Shown: positions 1-6,447 of the stretch, piece after piece | How positions within the stretch are numbered: position 1 is the first letter of the stretch | Layout of the letters: each line of letters starts with the position of its first letter | Source: Deltaproteobacteria bacterium | GTDB taxonomy: Bacteria; JAEEML01 | Assembly: GCA_016283195.1 (NCBI GenBank) | Contig: JAEEML010000169.1 | Location: 1 to 13,205, forward strand | DNA length: 13,205 bases | Direction of reading: 5' to 3' | The notes under the pieces: generated by a model | Told to the model about the DNA's origin: nothing | The model's database searches: none | The model's input: the letters and a program-made list of their open reading frames with translations, nothing else | Position numbers and translations under genes: made by a program

Positions 1-376
1 CACAGATAACTTTATTAGCCATTTCGGCATGTTCGGCCGCTATGGCGTAAGGCACGCTGTTGATAGGGAGACGCGGCGAGAGTTCTTCACCATCAACACT
101 TATGGCCAGTTCCAGCCTGGTGGCCCCAGCTACTAAAGCAGCGTCAACATTGGGGATAACCAAAGTATAAAGGCCGGATTCAATTTCCATCTGTTCTTCG
201 TTTTCGGCTATGACAGTGTCACGTTCGTTATAAATAGCTGCGTGGATGGTATGCTGGCCATTTACTAATTCGCCATCTTCTTTAAGCACTCCATGGTGGG
301 TAAAAGAGAGCGGTACTGCCCCATAAGCTGAGCTACTTAAAAGTAGGGCCAGAGCGGTAATAATGAAGCTGCGCAT
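1..376 (-). CDS. secreted protein of unknown function, N-terminal part (runs off left edge)
   Basis: An uninterrupted frame of 125 codons reads leftwards from ATG at 376 and is cut by the window edge, so the C-terminus is unknown. The start is set by an excellent Shine-Dalgarno (TAAGGAGG, complement of 383-390) six bases upstream; the ATG at 381 is too close to it. Residues 1-19 (MRSFIITALALLLSSSAYG) form a typical Sec signal peptide with no lipobox cysteine. A short mature stretch follows, then the motif INSVPYAIAAEHAEMANKV near residues 105-123. From memory, similar SVPYA-x-A-x-x-A segments occur in large secreted or tail-fibre/adhesin-like proteins of deltaproteobacteria and relatives, usually just before a coiled-coil or trimerisation region. 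I infer an exported surface or structural protein. The gene is divergent from aspS. Existence is well supported; function is not established. Confidence 0.8.
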   Translation of the reverse strand, partial: MRSFIITALALLLSSSAYGAVPLSFTHHGVLKEDGELVNGQHTIHAAIYNERDTVIAENEEQMEIESGLYTLVIPNVDAALVAGATRLELAISVDGEELSPRLPINSVPYAIAAEHAEMANKVIC

Positions 377-437
377 ATCATACCTCCTTAGGCAAAATGG
401 CTTGGTTAGGCGCAACTAAGGCAGTCTAACAAAAAAT

Positions 438-465
438 AGTCTATGTCTTTTCTTTTTTGAGTCAA
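438..465 (-). promoter_or_regulatory. putative sigma70-type promoter of the left-edge secreted protein
   Basis: Read on the minus strand, TTGACT (465-460) is followed after 16 bases by TAGACT (443-438). That gives 5/6 and 4/6 matches to the consensus, about 50 bases upstream of the Shine-Dalgarno. Found by eye only. Confidence 0.4.
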
Positions 466-515
466 TTAAAAAGATAATTTTTTGAAAATATAGGGAAATT
501 GCCGATTTGATTTTG

Positions 516-543
516 TTGACACTTTGCCAACGGCCATTGACTA
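516..543 (+). promoter_or_regulatory. weak candidate promoter for aspS
   Basis: A perfect -35 hexamer, TTGACA, lies at 516-521. The best -10 at normal spacing is poor (TGACTA at 538-543, 16-base spacer). A second option is TTGAAA (482-487) with TTTGAT (506-511), 18-base spacer. The 377-647 interval otherwise holds the divergent promoter of the left gene and an AT-rich tract at 430-490. Confidence 0.28.
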
Positions 544-607
544 GGCAAAAAATAACTAAGCGATTTACAAGTGCTCTCCTTTGGAGTAGATTTCCCCCCG
601 CCAAAAA

Positions 608-630
608 GCCGCCATAAAGGCAAGGGCGGC
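608..630 (+). other. GC-rich leader hairpin just before the aspS ribosome binding site
   Basis: GCCGCC (608-613) can pair with GGCGGC (625-630) around an 11-base loop. The hairpin ends five bases before the GGAG of the aspS Shine-Dalgarno (637-640). It could affect translation initiation. No T-box consensus is visible, so no specific riboswitch is claimed. Confidence 0.35.
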
Positions 631-647
631 GCTAGTGGAGCTAAGTG

Positions 648-2435
648 ATGATTATTGATGGCAAAAAGTTGGAAAGAAGCTGTTACTGCGGCGATTTAAG
701 AGGTAGTGACGTTGGTAAAAAGGTGGTTTTAACCGGCTGGGTGCACCATAAGCGCGATTTACCGAGCTGTATTTTTATAGTTCTCCGCGATAGAAGCGGG
801 GTGGTGCAGCTGGTTATTGACCCGAATGTGAGCAAAGAAGCTTATGAGCTGGCCCAAAATGTGCGCAACGAATTTTGCCTCTGCGCCGAGGGCGAAGTTA
901 TCTCCCGCGGGGAGAATATCAATAAAGACCAGGCAACCGGTGAAATTGAGATTAAAGTTACTACTTTGCATATTGTCTCCAGTTGCCCGGTTTTGCCCTT
1001 TAATTTGAAAGATGCCGCCGATGCCAAAGAAGAGACGCGCCTCAAATACCGCTATCTCGATTTGCGCCGCCCGGAACTGGCGGAAAAATTCCTCTTCCGC
1101 CACAAATTTAACCAGGTGGTGCGCCGCCACATGAGCGAAAACGGCTTTGCCGAGCTGGAGACGCCATACCTCATCAACAGCACGCCGGAAGGGGCGCGTG
1201 ATTTTGTGGTGCCGAGCCGCAAATATGCCGGCCACTTCTTTGCCCTCCCGCAATCGCCGCAGCTCTTTAAGCAGCTCTTTATGATTGCCGGCTTTGACCG
1301 CTATTTCCAAATTGTGCGCTGCTTCCGCGACGAAGATCTCAGGGCTGACCGCCAGCCGGAATTTACCCAGATTGATATGGAGATGTCCTTTATCGACGAA
1401 GATGAGATCATGGGCTTTGTGGAGACCCTCATCGCCAAAATTTGGGAACTCATCGGCGTAAAAGTGACTCTCCCCATTAAGCACATGACTTATGCCGAAA
1501 GTATGGATAGATTTGGCGTGGATGCGCCCGATTTGCGCTATGGCCTCGAGCTCAAAAACTTAAATGATGTGCTGGCCGGCACATCCTTTGGGGTTTTCCA
1601 AAATGTTTTGGCCGAAAAGGGTTTAATTAAGGCTATTTGCGTGCCAAATTGCAGCTTCTCGCGCAAAGAGATAGATGGCCTCGCCGCGGTAGTTGAGCCT
1701 TATGGAGCCAAAGGGGTGATGAGCGCCAAAGTGGGGGCCGGTAATACCATCAGCGGTAGCCTGGCCAAGCAGTTATCAGCTGAGGAACAGGCCGCGCTCT
1801 GTGCCCGTATGGAGGCCAAAGAGGGCGATCTCATTCTCATTATTGCCGCCAGTGCCAAGGTGACCACCGCCTCTCTTGGCGCACTCCGCAAGCACCTGGC
1901 CAATAAATTGGGCCTTCTAGACAAAAACCGCTATGAATTTGTCTGGATAACCGATTTTCCGCTGCTCGAGTGGGATGACGAAGAGGGGCGCTATGTGGCC
2001 GCCCACCACCCCTTTACTTCGCCTAAGCTCGATCAGCTGCACCTTTTGGAGACCGACCCAGGCAAAGTCTTGGCCAGAGCTTATGATATTGTGTGCAACG
2101 GCTATGAAATCGGCGGCGGCTCTATTCGTATCAACGACCCGGAAGTGCAGCGCCTCATGTTTAAGACTTTGGGCATTACCCCTGAAGCGGTGAAGCGCAA
2201 ATTCGGCTACTTTGTGGAAGCTCTTAATTACGGTGCGCCTATCCACGGTGGCCTGGCACTTGGCGCCGACCGCGTGGTGATGCTACTCACCAAGACCGAT
2301 GCCATCCGCGATGTTATTGCCTTCCCCAAGACTCAAAGAGCCACCGATTTAATGCTGGAAGCGCCAACACTTCTCGAGAGCGACCAACTGGAAGAACTGC
2401 ATCTTGAAGTAGCTAAAGATAGCGCCGAAGAGTAA
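648..2435 (+). CDS. aspS: aspartyl-tRNA synthetase
   Basis: Charges tRNA-Asp with aspartate using ATP, in the cytoplasm. The 595-residue product has the usual bacterial length and layout. An N-terminal OB-fold anticodon-binding domain (about 1-108, with GWVHHKRD) is followed by the class II catalytic core. The core shows motif 1 around ETPYLINSTPEGARDF (171-186), motif 2 FRDEDLRADRQPEFTQ (226-241) and motif 3 GGLALGADR (534-542). The bacterial GAD insertion lies at about 285-415. I chose ATG 648 over the GTG at 645 because GGAG at 637-640 then sits seven bases away. A Leu (L38) follows HHKRD, as in tRNA-Asp-specific (discriminating) enzymes such as that of E. coli, where non-discriminating enzymes commonly have His. 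This suggests, but does not prove, that the enzyme does not mischarge tRNA-Asn. It appears to be transcribed alone; no clear intrinsic terminator follows. Confidence 0.98.
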   Translation: MIIDGKKLERSCYCGDLRGSDVGKKVVLTGWVHHKRDLPSCIFIVLRDRSGVVQLVIDPNVSKEAYELAQNVRNEFCLCAEGEVISRGENINKDQATGEIEIKVTTLHIVSSCPVLPFNLKDAADAKEETRLKYRYLDLRRPELAEKFLFRHKFNQVVRRHMSENGFAELETPYLINSTPEGARDFVVPSRKYAGHFFALPQSPQLFKQLFMIAGFDRYFQIVRCFRDEDLRADRQPEFTQIDMEMSFIDEDEIMGFVETLIAKIWELIGVKVTLPIKHMTYAESMDRFGVDAPDLRYGLELKNLNDVLAGTSFGVFQNVLAEKGLIKAICVPNCSFSRKEIDGLAAVVEPYGAKGVMSAKVGAGNTISGSLAKQLSAEEQAALCARMEAKEGDLILIIAASAKVTTASLGALRKHLANKLGLLDKNRYEFVWITDFPLLEWDDEEGRYVAAHHPFTSPKLDQLHLLETDPGKVLARAYDIVCNGYEIGGGSIRINDPEVQRLMFKTLGITPEAVKRKFGYFVEALNYGAPIHGGLALGADRVVMLLTKTDAIRDVIAFPKTQRATDLMLEAPTLLESDQLEELHLEVAKDSAEE

Positions 2436-2481
2436 GCACGCCGTTTTTCTTTGCCCCTTACCCCATTAATAAGCTCGCTGT

Positions 2482-2535
2482 AATCAATTTTTGTGGCTAG
2501 CCACAAATTTCGTCTGTAGGAATAGCTAATGCATT
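2482..2535 (+). repeat. direct repeat copy A with 18-bp palindrome, downstream flank of the AAA_14 gene
   Basis: This copy matches 3814-3866 in the same orientation at 48 of 54 aligned columns (one single-base gap). It is centred on the perfect palindrome TGTGGCTAGCCACA (2492-2505), which in this copy extends to 18 bp (2490-2507). The copy ends 13 bp before the ATPase stop codon (2549-2551), and weaker similarity continues a few bases closer. The palindrome could fold into a hairpin in transcripts from either side. Confidence 0.85.
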
Positions 2536-2548
2536 AAATTTAAACAAT

Positions 2549-3808
2549 TTATTTTGCTGTTAGACTGTCCGGTTTTAGCAAAAAATCAAACAGGCCAAGC
2601 ATAAGGTAGCCATTATCATCGTAGTATGGTGCTATATCGTCTTTTACAATGATAATCCGTTTAAAAGAATCATTTATTTGTCTAAAAGAGGCTGTTTCCT
2701 GGGCCCGTTTTTCTTCATTACCAATGGTTAAAGCGGCCTGAATATAGTAGCGCGCATCACTATCATTTACCACAAAATCCACTTCCAAATTACGGCGCAT
2801 AGAGGTGCCGTTTTTGTCTTTACCCCAGGCTTCGACTAAACCGACATCAACGGAGCATCCGCGGCGACGCAGCTCATTATAGATAATATTTTCCATGAGA
2901 TGCGTTTCTTCCAGTTGGCGAAAATTGAGAATTACATTGCGCAGTCCCGGATCCAAAAAATAGTATTTTGTTTCGGTGCCGATATATTTTCGCCCTTTTA
3001 CATCATACCTAAGCGCTTCTTCCAGCAAAAAGGCATCTTTTAAATGGGCCAGGTAATCGCATATTGTATTGCGGCCAATAGACAAGTTTTCCCTGGAAAG
3101 AAAAGTATTACTTATGCGCCCCGGGTTGGTGGAAGAGCCGATTCCAGAGGCCAGAATTTGAATCAGCTGTCTAAGCCCAGCTTCGCTACGTAAATGATTT
3201 CTTTCAATAATATCGCGCAAATAGGTGAGCTCATACAAATTATGTAAATACTCTTTTTTCTTCTTTTCGTTATTAAAAAGCAGCACTTGCGGCAAGCCGC
3301 CGAAGGTATAGTAATCCTTCCAGGCGCTTTGCTTATCCCCTCCAAGAGCGGCATAATATTCGGCAAAAGAGAGCGGCCAAACTCTTATTTCCTCACCGCG
3401 GCCGCGGAATTCTGTCACCACATCGCTGGAAAGAAAGCGCGAATTACTGCCGGAAACATAGACCTCAAGCTGGCGGCTATGAGTTAGCGAAAGAAGAACT
3501 TCCACAAAATTATCAACAAGTTGTACTTCATCTAAAATGATGTAATGTGTTTTTCCATCGTTTTGCAAATGGGCATCTATATAATCCAGGAGCAAATCGG
3601 GGTTGCGCAGTTTCATGCTGCGGCGGTCATCAAAAGAAAGCTCAATAATATGAGCAGGATCGGTGATGTTTTTCACCAAGTGGTCGTGAAAGATATTGAA
3701 GAGCAAAAAGGATTTGCCAGAGCGGCGCCCACCGGTGACAATTTTTACCAGGCCATTGCCCAGCCCGGCCAGCAATTCGTTTAGATATTCATCACGTTTA
3801 ATAAGCAT
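2549..3808 (-). CDS. AAA_14-family P-loop ATPase with C-terminal DUF4143 domain
   Basis: Predicted ATPase of a patchily distributed family whose physiological role is unknown. The 419-residue product starts MLIKRDEYLNELL, typical for the family. Walker A is GGRRSGKS (26-33), Walker B is IILDEVQ (90-96), a sensor-like VSGSNSRFL follows (118-126), and FRGRGEEIRVWPLSFAEY (134-151) is another family hallmark. The C-terminal part (about 200-400) is DUF4143-like, with a winged-helix-like region, YFLDPGLRN (283-291), MENIIYNELRRRG (305-317) and a PD-(D/E)XK-like LEVDFV...YIQAA (341-359) in which the catalytic Lys position appears to be Gln. It is therefore probably not an active nuclease. ATG 3808 is preferred over the in-frame TTG at 3838, which would run the protein into the flanking repeat; the Shine-Dalgarno is weak. 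The gene is tightly bracketed by direct repeats and looks more AT-rich by eye than aspS, which hints at a mobile origin. Confidence 0.92.
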   Translation of the reverse strand: MLIKRDEYLNELLAGLGNGLVKIVTGGRRSGKSFLLFNIFHDHLVKNITDPAHIIELSFDDRRSMKLRNPDLLLDYIDAHLQNDGKTHYIILDEVQLVDNFVEVLLSLTHSRQLEVYVSGSNSRFLSSDVVTEFRGRGEEIRVWPLSFAEYYAALGGDKQSAWKDYYTFGGLPQVLLFNNEKKKKEYLHNLYELTYLRDIIERNHLRSEAGLRQLIQILASGIGSSTNPGRISNTFLSRENLSIGRNTICDYLAHLKDAFLLEEALRYDVKGRKYIGTETKYYFLDPGLRNVILNFRQLEETHLMENIIYNELRRRGCSVDVGLVEAWGKDKNGTSMRRNLEVDFVVNDSDARYYIQAALTIGNEEKRAQETASFRQINDSFKRIIIVKDDIAPYYDDNGYLMLGLFDFLLKPDSLTAK

Positions 3809-3813
3809 CTTAC

Positions 3814-3866
3814 AATCAATTTCTGTGGCTAGCCACAAATTTAGTCTGTAGAAATAGCGATGTATT
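3814..3866 (+). repeat. direct repeat copy B with 14-bp palindrome, upstream flank of the AAA_14 gene
   Basis: Second copy of the ~54-bp element at 2482-2535, offset by 1332 bp and in the same orientation. Mismatches fall at 3823, 3843, 3852, 3859 and 3863, plus one gap. The perfect palindrome TGTGGCTAGCCACA is at 3824-3837. The repeat stops 5 bp before the ATPase start codon (3808) and carries the likely -10 region of its promoter. Confidence 0.85.
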
Positions 3867-3879
3867 GGAATTTTGTCAA
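3851..3879 (-). promoter_or_regulatory. putative promoter of the AAA_14 ATPase gene, followed by a palindromic possible operator
   Basis: On the minus strand a perfect TTGACA (3879-3874) is followed after 17 bases by a weak TATTTC (3856-3851). The 14-bp palindrome at 3824-3837 then lies in the early transcribed region, before the ATG at 3808. That is a position where a dimeric repressor could act. The -35 lies just outside the repeat and the -10 inside it. Confidence 0.4.
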
Positions 3880-3967
3880 GAGTTTTAGTAAGTTATCATG
3901 AAACTGGCCCAAAAGTTCTGCCGCTCTTTGGAGAAATTTAGAAAATAGAGCCAGGGTGTAAGGGCGG

Positions 3968-4639
3968 CTAGTCCTTAACGCAGCGGACGGAAAAGGCCAT
4001 TTTTTTGCCAAATTCCAGTGTTACTGGAATGCCATAATCAATATGCATTAAATAAGCTTTTTGCTTATCAGCGGTGCTCTCTGTTGCCGACCAGAAAAAG
4101 GCTCCTTCACCGAAGTTATAGTGCGTGCCATGCTCAGCCCGCCAACCGGCAGGAAGAGCCGCAAAACCATAAGCATCTATGCCGCCCCAACTTTGAGCGC
4201 GTAAGTTTTGGGCACTTGATTCTTGCGGCCCGCCGGCATGTTTTATAAGAGCATCAAATTCTTCTTTAGTGGGTAAATGCCAACCTTTGGGGCAGGCTTT
4301 CACCGCATCCTGCCAGGTATAAAGACAGCCATAGTTTTTCATAAAACTTATATCTTGTTCCGTATGGGCATTGGCTGTGCGGAGCTGGCATTTGATTCTT
4401 TTGCCATCGCGGCCGATATAGGCATCCATGTTTTTGGCCATCCATGTTTGGCCATCTATAACCACAGTGTCGATGTCGCAATTGCGGCCGATTTTGCCAT
4501 TTTGGCACTCGGTACAAGTTTCGCCGGTCATAAGTGAATTTTTACATTCACCGGTGGCTTTTACGCGCAGCTGTTGCCCGCCACAGGCCGCCAAGGTAAC
4601 CACTGAAAAAATAAAACATATTTTGGTAAATTTGCTCAT
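3968..4639 (-). CDS. FISUMP-domain lipoprotein (single domain)
   Basis: Predicted lipoprotein of 223 residues, function unknown. A signal peptide ends in the lipobox TLAAC, with the lipidated Cys at 19. A short EGF-like stub rich in Cys (about 32-54: CKNSLMTGETCTECQNG, then GRNCD) follows. A single FISUMP domain covers about 57-222: VIDGQTWMAKNM, YGCLYTWQDAVKACPKGWHLPTKEEFDAL, FFWSATE and the closing SVRCVKD are the signature segments of TIGR02145. FISUMP domains share some features with formylglycine-generating/C-type-lectin-like folds, but no catalytic role is known here. The start at 4639 has AAGGAAG four bases upstream. Its domain order matches the EGF+FISUMP units of the large lipoprotein at 9019-11199, so the two are probably paralogues. 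It is divergent from the nuclease-fold ATPase gene at 4838 and upstream of the AAA_14 gene, from which 159 bases separate it. Confidence 0.9.
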   Translation of the reverse strand: MSKFTKICFIFSVVTLAACGGQQLRVKATGECKNSLMTGETCTECQNGKIGRNCDIDTVVIDGQTWMAKNMDAYIGRDGKRIKCQLRTANAHTEQDISFMKNYGCLYTWQDAVKACPKGWHLPTKEEFDALIKHAGGPQESSAQNLRAQSWGGIDAYGFAALPAGWRAEHGTHYNFGEGAFFWSATESTADKQKAYLMHIDYGIPVTLEFGKKMAFSVRCVKD

Positions 4640-4678
4640 GATACTTCCTTTTGGTTAGTAGCTGAAGCGAACATGATC

Positions 4679-4707
4679 TCTATACCCCTAAAGGCTAATA
4701 ACAACAA
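4679..4707 (-). promoter_or_regulatory. putative promoter of the small FISUMP lipoprotein
   Basis: On the minus strand, TTGTTG (4707-4702) and TATAGA (4684-4679) are separated by 17 bases, about 40 bases before the start codon. The same TTGTT/TATAGA arrangement with the same spacing occurs upstream of enolase, which modestly strengthens both calls. Confidence 0.35.
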
Positions 4708-4765
4708 AGAGAATGATAGCATGACTTACTGGGGCCGGGCAAGCGGAAAGTGTGGGGCTGCGCTC

Positions 4766-4794
4766 TTGTTCTGCCTTGCCCAATATGCTAAAAT
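4766..4794 (+). promoter_or_regulatory. putative promoter of the DUF1703-type ATPase gene
   Basis: TTGTTC (4766-4771), a 17-base spacer and TAAAAT (4789-4794, 5/6) lie 44 bases before the start codon. The -35 matches only 3/6 of the consensus. Confidence 0.38.
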
Positions 4795-4837
4795 GCCTAA
4801 ATCCTTAGCGCTCCCGGGCGCATATTGAAAGGCAAAA

Positions 4838-6388
4838 ATGGCGCAAAAATACCCTATCGGCATTCAAACATTTGAACGGATTCGTTTAGAAGGTTACGAT
4901 TACGCCGACAAAACCGATCTTGTCTATAAGCTGGCTCATGGGGCTATTTTTAACTTTCTTTCTCGCCCGCGCCGCTTTGGCAAGAGCCTTTTGGTTTCCA
5001 CTTTAGAGGCCTATTTTAAAGGGCAAAAAGAGCTTTTTAAAGGGCTTTTCATGGAAAAACTGGAAAAGGAGTGGCTTTCTTACCCGGTTTTGCACCTCGA
5101 TCTTTCCGGCGCTGCCTATATTAGGCCGGAAGCGCTGGAAAATCTGCTCAATGAGAGCCTGGTACTTTGGGAAAGAGAGTATGGCCTTTCGGAAACAGGC
5201 AAAGATCTGGAAACGCGCTTTAAAGCCGTTATCAAGAGGGCAAACGAAAAGACCGGCCAAAAAGTGGTTATTTTAATTGATGAATATGAAAAGCCCATTT
5301 TGGATACCATTGGCAATGAGAGTTTACAAAATATTTATCGCTCCATGCTGCACGGCTTTTACGGCTGTTTAAAATCCTCAGAAAGCCTCATTAAATTTGC
5401 TCTTTTAACCGGCGTTACCAAAATAGGAAAACTAAGTGTTTTTAGTGCCTTAAATAATCTTTTTGATATTACTTTCGATGCCCGTTACAGCACCATTTGC
5501 GGTATTTGCGAAGAAGAAATTCGCCCGCTTTTTGCCGAGGGACTAAAGGAGATGGCGGAAGCTAATAATACCACGGTGGATGATATTTGCGCTAAGCTAA
5601 AAGAGCGCTACGATGGTTACCATTTTAAAAAAAATAGCCCCGATGTCTATAATCCCTTTAGCCTTCTAACTGCTCTATATAGAAAAGAAATTTCCGATTA
5701 TTGGTTTGCTACCGGCACCCCAACATACCTGGTAGAACTCTTTAAAGCCAATCATTATCAAATAGGCAAAATAGATGCCAAGCTCTATAGCGAAGAGGAA
5801 TTAAGCGAGATTAATTCTTTTGATAGTGATGTAATTCCGCTGCTTTATCAGAGCGGATACCTCACTTTAAAGGAATATGATGCTGAATTTAAAAGCTATA
5901 AACTGGGCTTTCCCAATAAGGAAGTGGAAAAGGGCCTTTTAAACTTTTTTGTGCCCTTTTATTCGCGGGCCAGAGGGGCTTCAGAGTTTGATGTGCCTAA
6001 TTTTATTGAAGATATTCGCAAGGGAGATGCCACATCTTTTATGGAGCGCATAGCCGCGCTCATGGCCGATACGCCCTATGAAATAGAGAGCGACCTGGAA
6101 GTGCATGTGCAAAATTTTTGCTATCTCCTCTTTAAACTTTTGGGCTACTATGTGGAGGCCGAATATCGCACCAATATCGGGCGCATAGATTTGATATTTA
6201 AAACAAAGGGTTACATATATATCATGGAATTTAAAAACGGCCGCTCGGCTAAAGAAGCTTTAAAGCAGATAAAAGCCCGCGGCTACGATGCCCCCTTTAA
6301 GAGCGACCCGCGCAAAAAGTTTCTCATAGGCGCCAATTTCAGCCTAAAGGCGCGGGGCCTGGGCAAGTTTATTATTGAAGAAGGCTAA
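4838..6388 (+). CDS. AAA-ATPase-like protein with C-terminal PD-(D/E)XK nuclease domain (DUF1703 type)
   Basis: A 516-residue, two-domain protein of a family common in gut Bacteroidetes, Fibrobacter and spirochaetes; its cellular role is unknown. The N-terminal AAA-ATPase-like domain (about 5-210) has the family's P-loop variant SRPRRFGKS (42-50) and a Walker B VVILIDEYEKP (143-153). LTGVTKIGKLSVFSALNNL (190-208) is another family signature. A linker region includes YDGYHF (258-263) and YNPFSLL (271-277). The C-terminal nuclease fold (about 425-516) retains the expected acidic/lysine triad: E440 or E442, D451 in GRIDLIF, and E464/K466 in IMEFKNG. Nuclease activity is therefore plausible, unlike in the AAA_14 protein nearby. 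The start at 4838 has AAAGG five bases upstream. It is a single-gene unit divergent from the FISUMP lipoprotein and followed by the ftsEX operon. A 10-bp inverted repeat lies just outside it on both sides. Confidence 0.93.
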   Translation: MAQKYPIGIQTFERIRLEGYDYADKTDLVYKLAHGAIFNFLSRPRRFGKSLLVSTLEAYFKGQKELFKGLFMEKLEKEWLSYPVLHLDLSGAAYIRPEALENLLNESLVLWEREYGLSETGKDLETRFKAVIKRANEKTGQKVVILIDEYEKPILDTIGNESLQNIYRSMLHGFYGCLKSSESLIKFALLTGVTKIGKLSVFSALNNLFDITFDARYSTICGICEEEIRPLFAEGLKEMAEANNTTVDDICAKLKERYDGYHFKKNSPDVYNPFSLLTALYRKEISDYWFATGTPTYLVELFKANHYQIGKIDAKLYSEEELSEINSFDSDVIPLLYQSGYLTLKEYDAEFKSYKLGFPNKEVEKGLLNFFVPFYSRARGASEFDVPNFIEDIRKGDATSFMERIAALMADTPYEIESDLEVHVQNFCYLLFKLLGYYVEAEYRTNIGRIDLIFKTKGYIYIMEFKNGRSAKEALKQIKARGYDAPFKSDPRKKFLIGANFSLKARGLGKFIIEEG

Positions 6389-6393
6389 ATTTA

Positions 6394-6419
6394 GGCATAA
6401 TAAATAGTTATTGCCTTTT
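6394..6419 (+). terminator. weak candidate intrinsic terminator after the DUF1703-type gene
   Basis: GGC (6394-6396) and AATAA (6399-6403) can pair with TTATT (6408-6412) and GCC (6413-6415), leaving a two-base bulge. TTTT follows at 6416-6419. The stem is mostly AT and interrupted, so this is uncertain. It would separate the nuclease-fold gene from ftsE. Confidence 0.3.
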
Positions 6420-6447
6420 AAAACTTTAATATGAGGCTATAAACAGC

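Noticed and set aside
416-604. 62-residue minus-strand open frame in the intergenic region
   Set aside because: No ribosome binding site, AT-rich translation, and it overlaps the likely divergent promoters.
545-647. Possible T-box riboswitch ahead of aspS
   Set aside because: No T-box consensus or antiterminator/terminator pair is visible; only one short GC hairpin is supported.
759-1484. 241-residue open frame antisense to aspS
   Set aside because: It is a shadow of a strongly conserved synthetase frame, with low-complexity His/Ala/Phe-rich translation and no recognisable domain.
2436-2510. Intrinsic terminator of aspS, possibly the palindrome of repeat copy A
   Set aside because: The palindrome can form a hairpin but is followed by only AATTT, not a proper U-tract, so it is reported as part of the repeat.
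3809-3838. N-terminal extension of the AAA_14 protein from an in-frame TTG at 3838
   Set aside because: The extension is encoded by the flanking repeat and lacks a ribosome binding site, while MLIKRDEYL is the typical family start.
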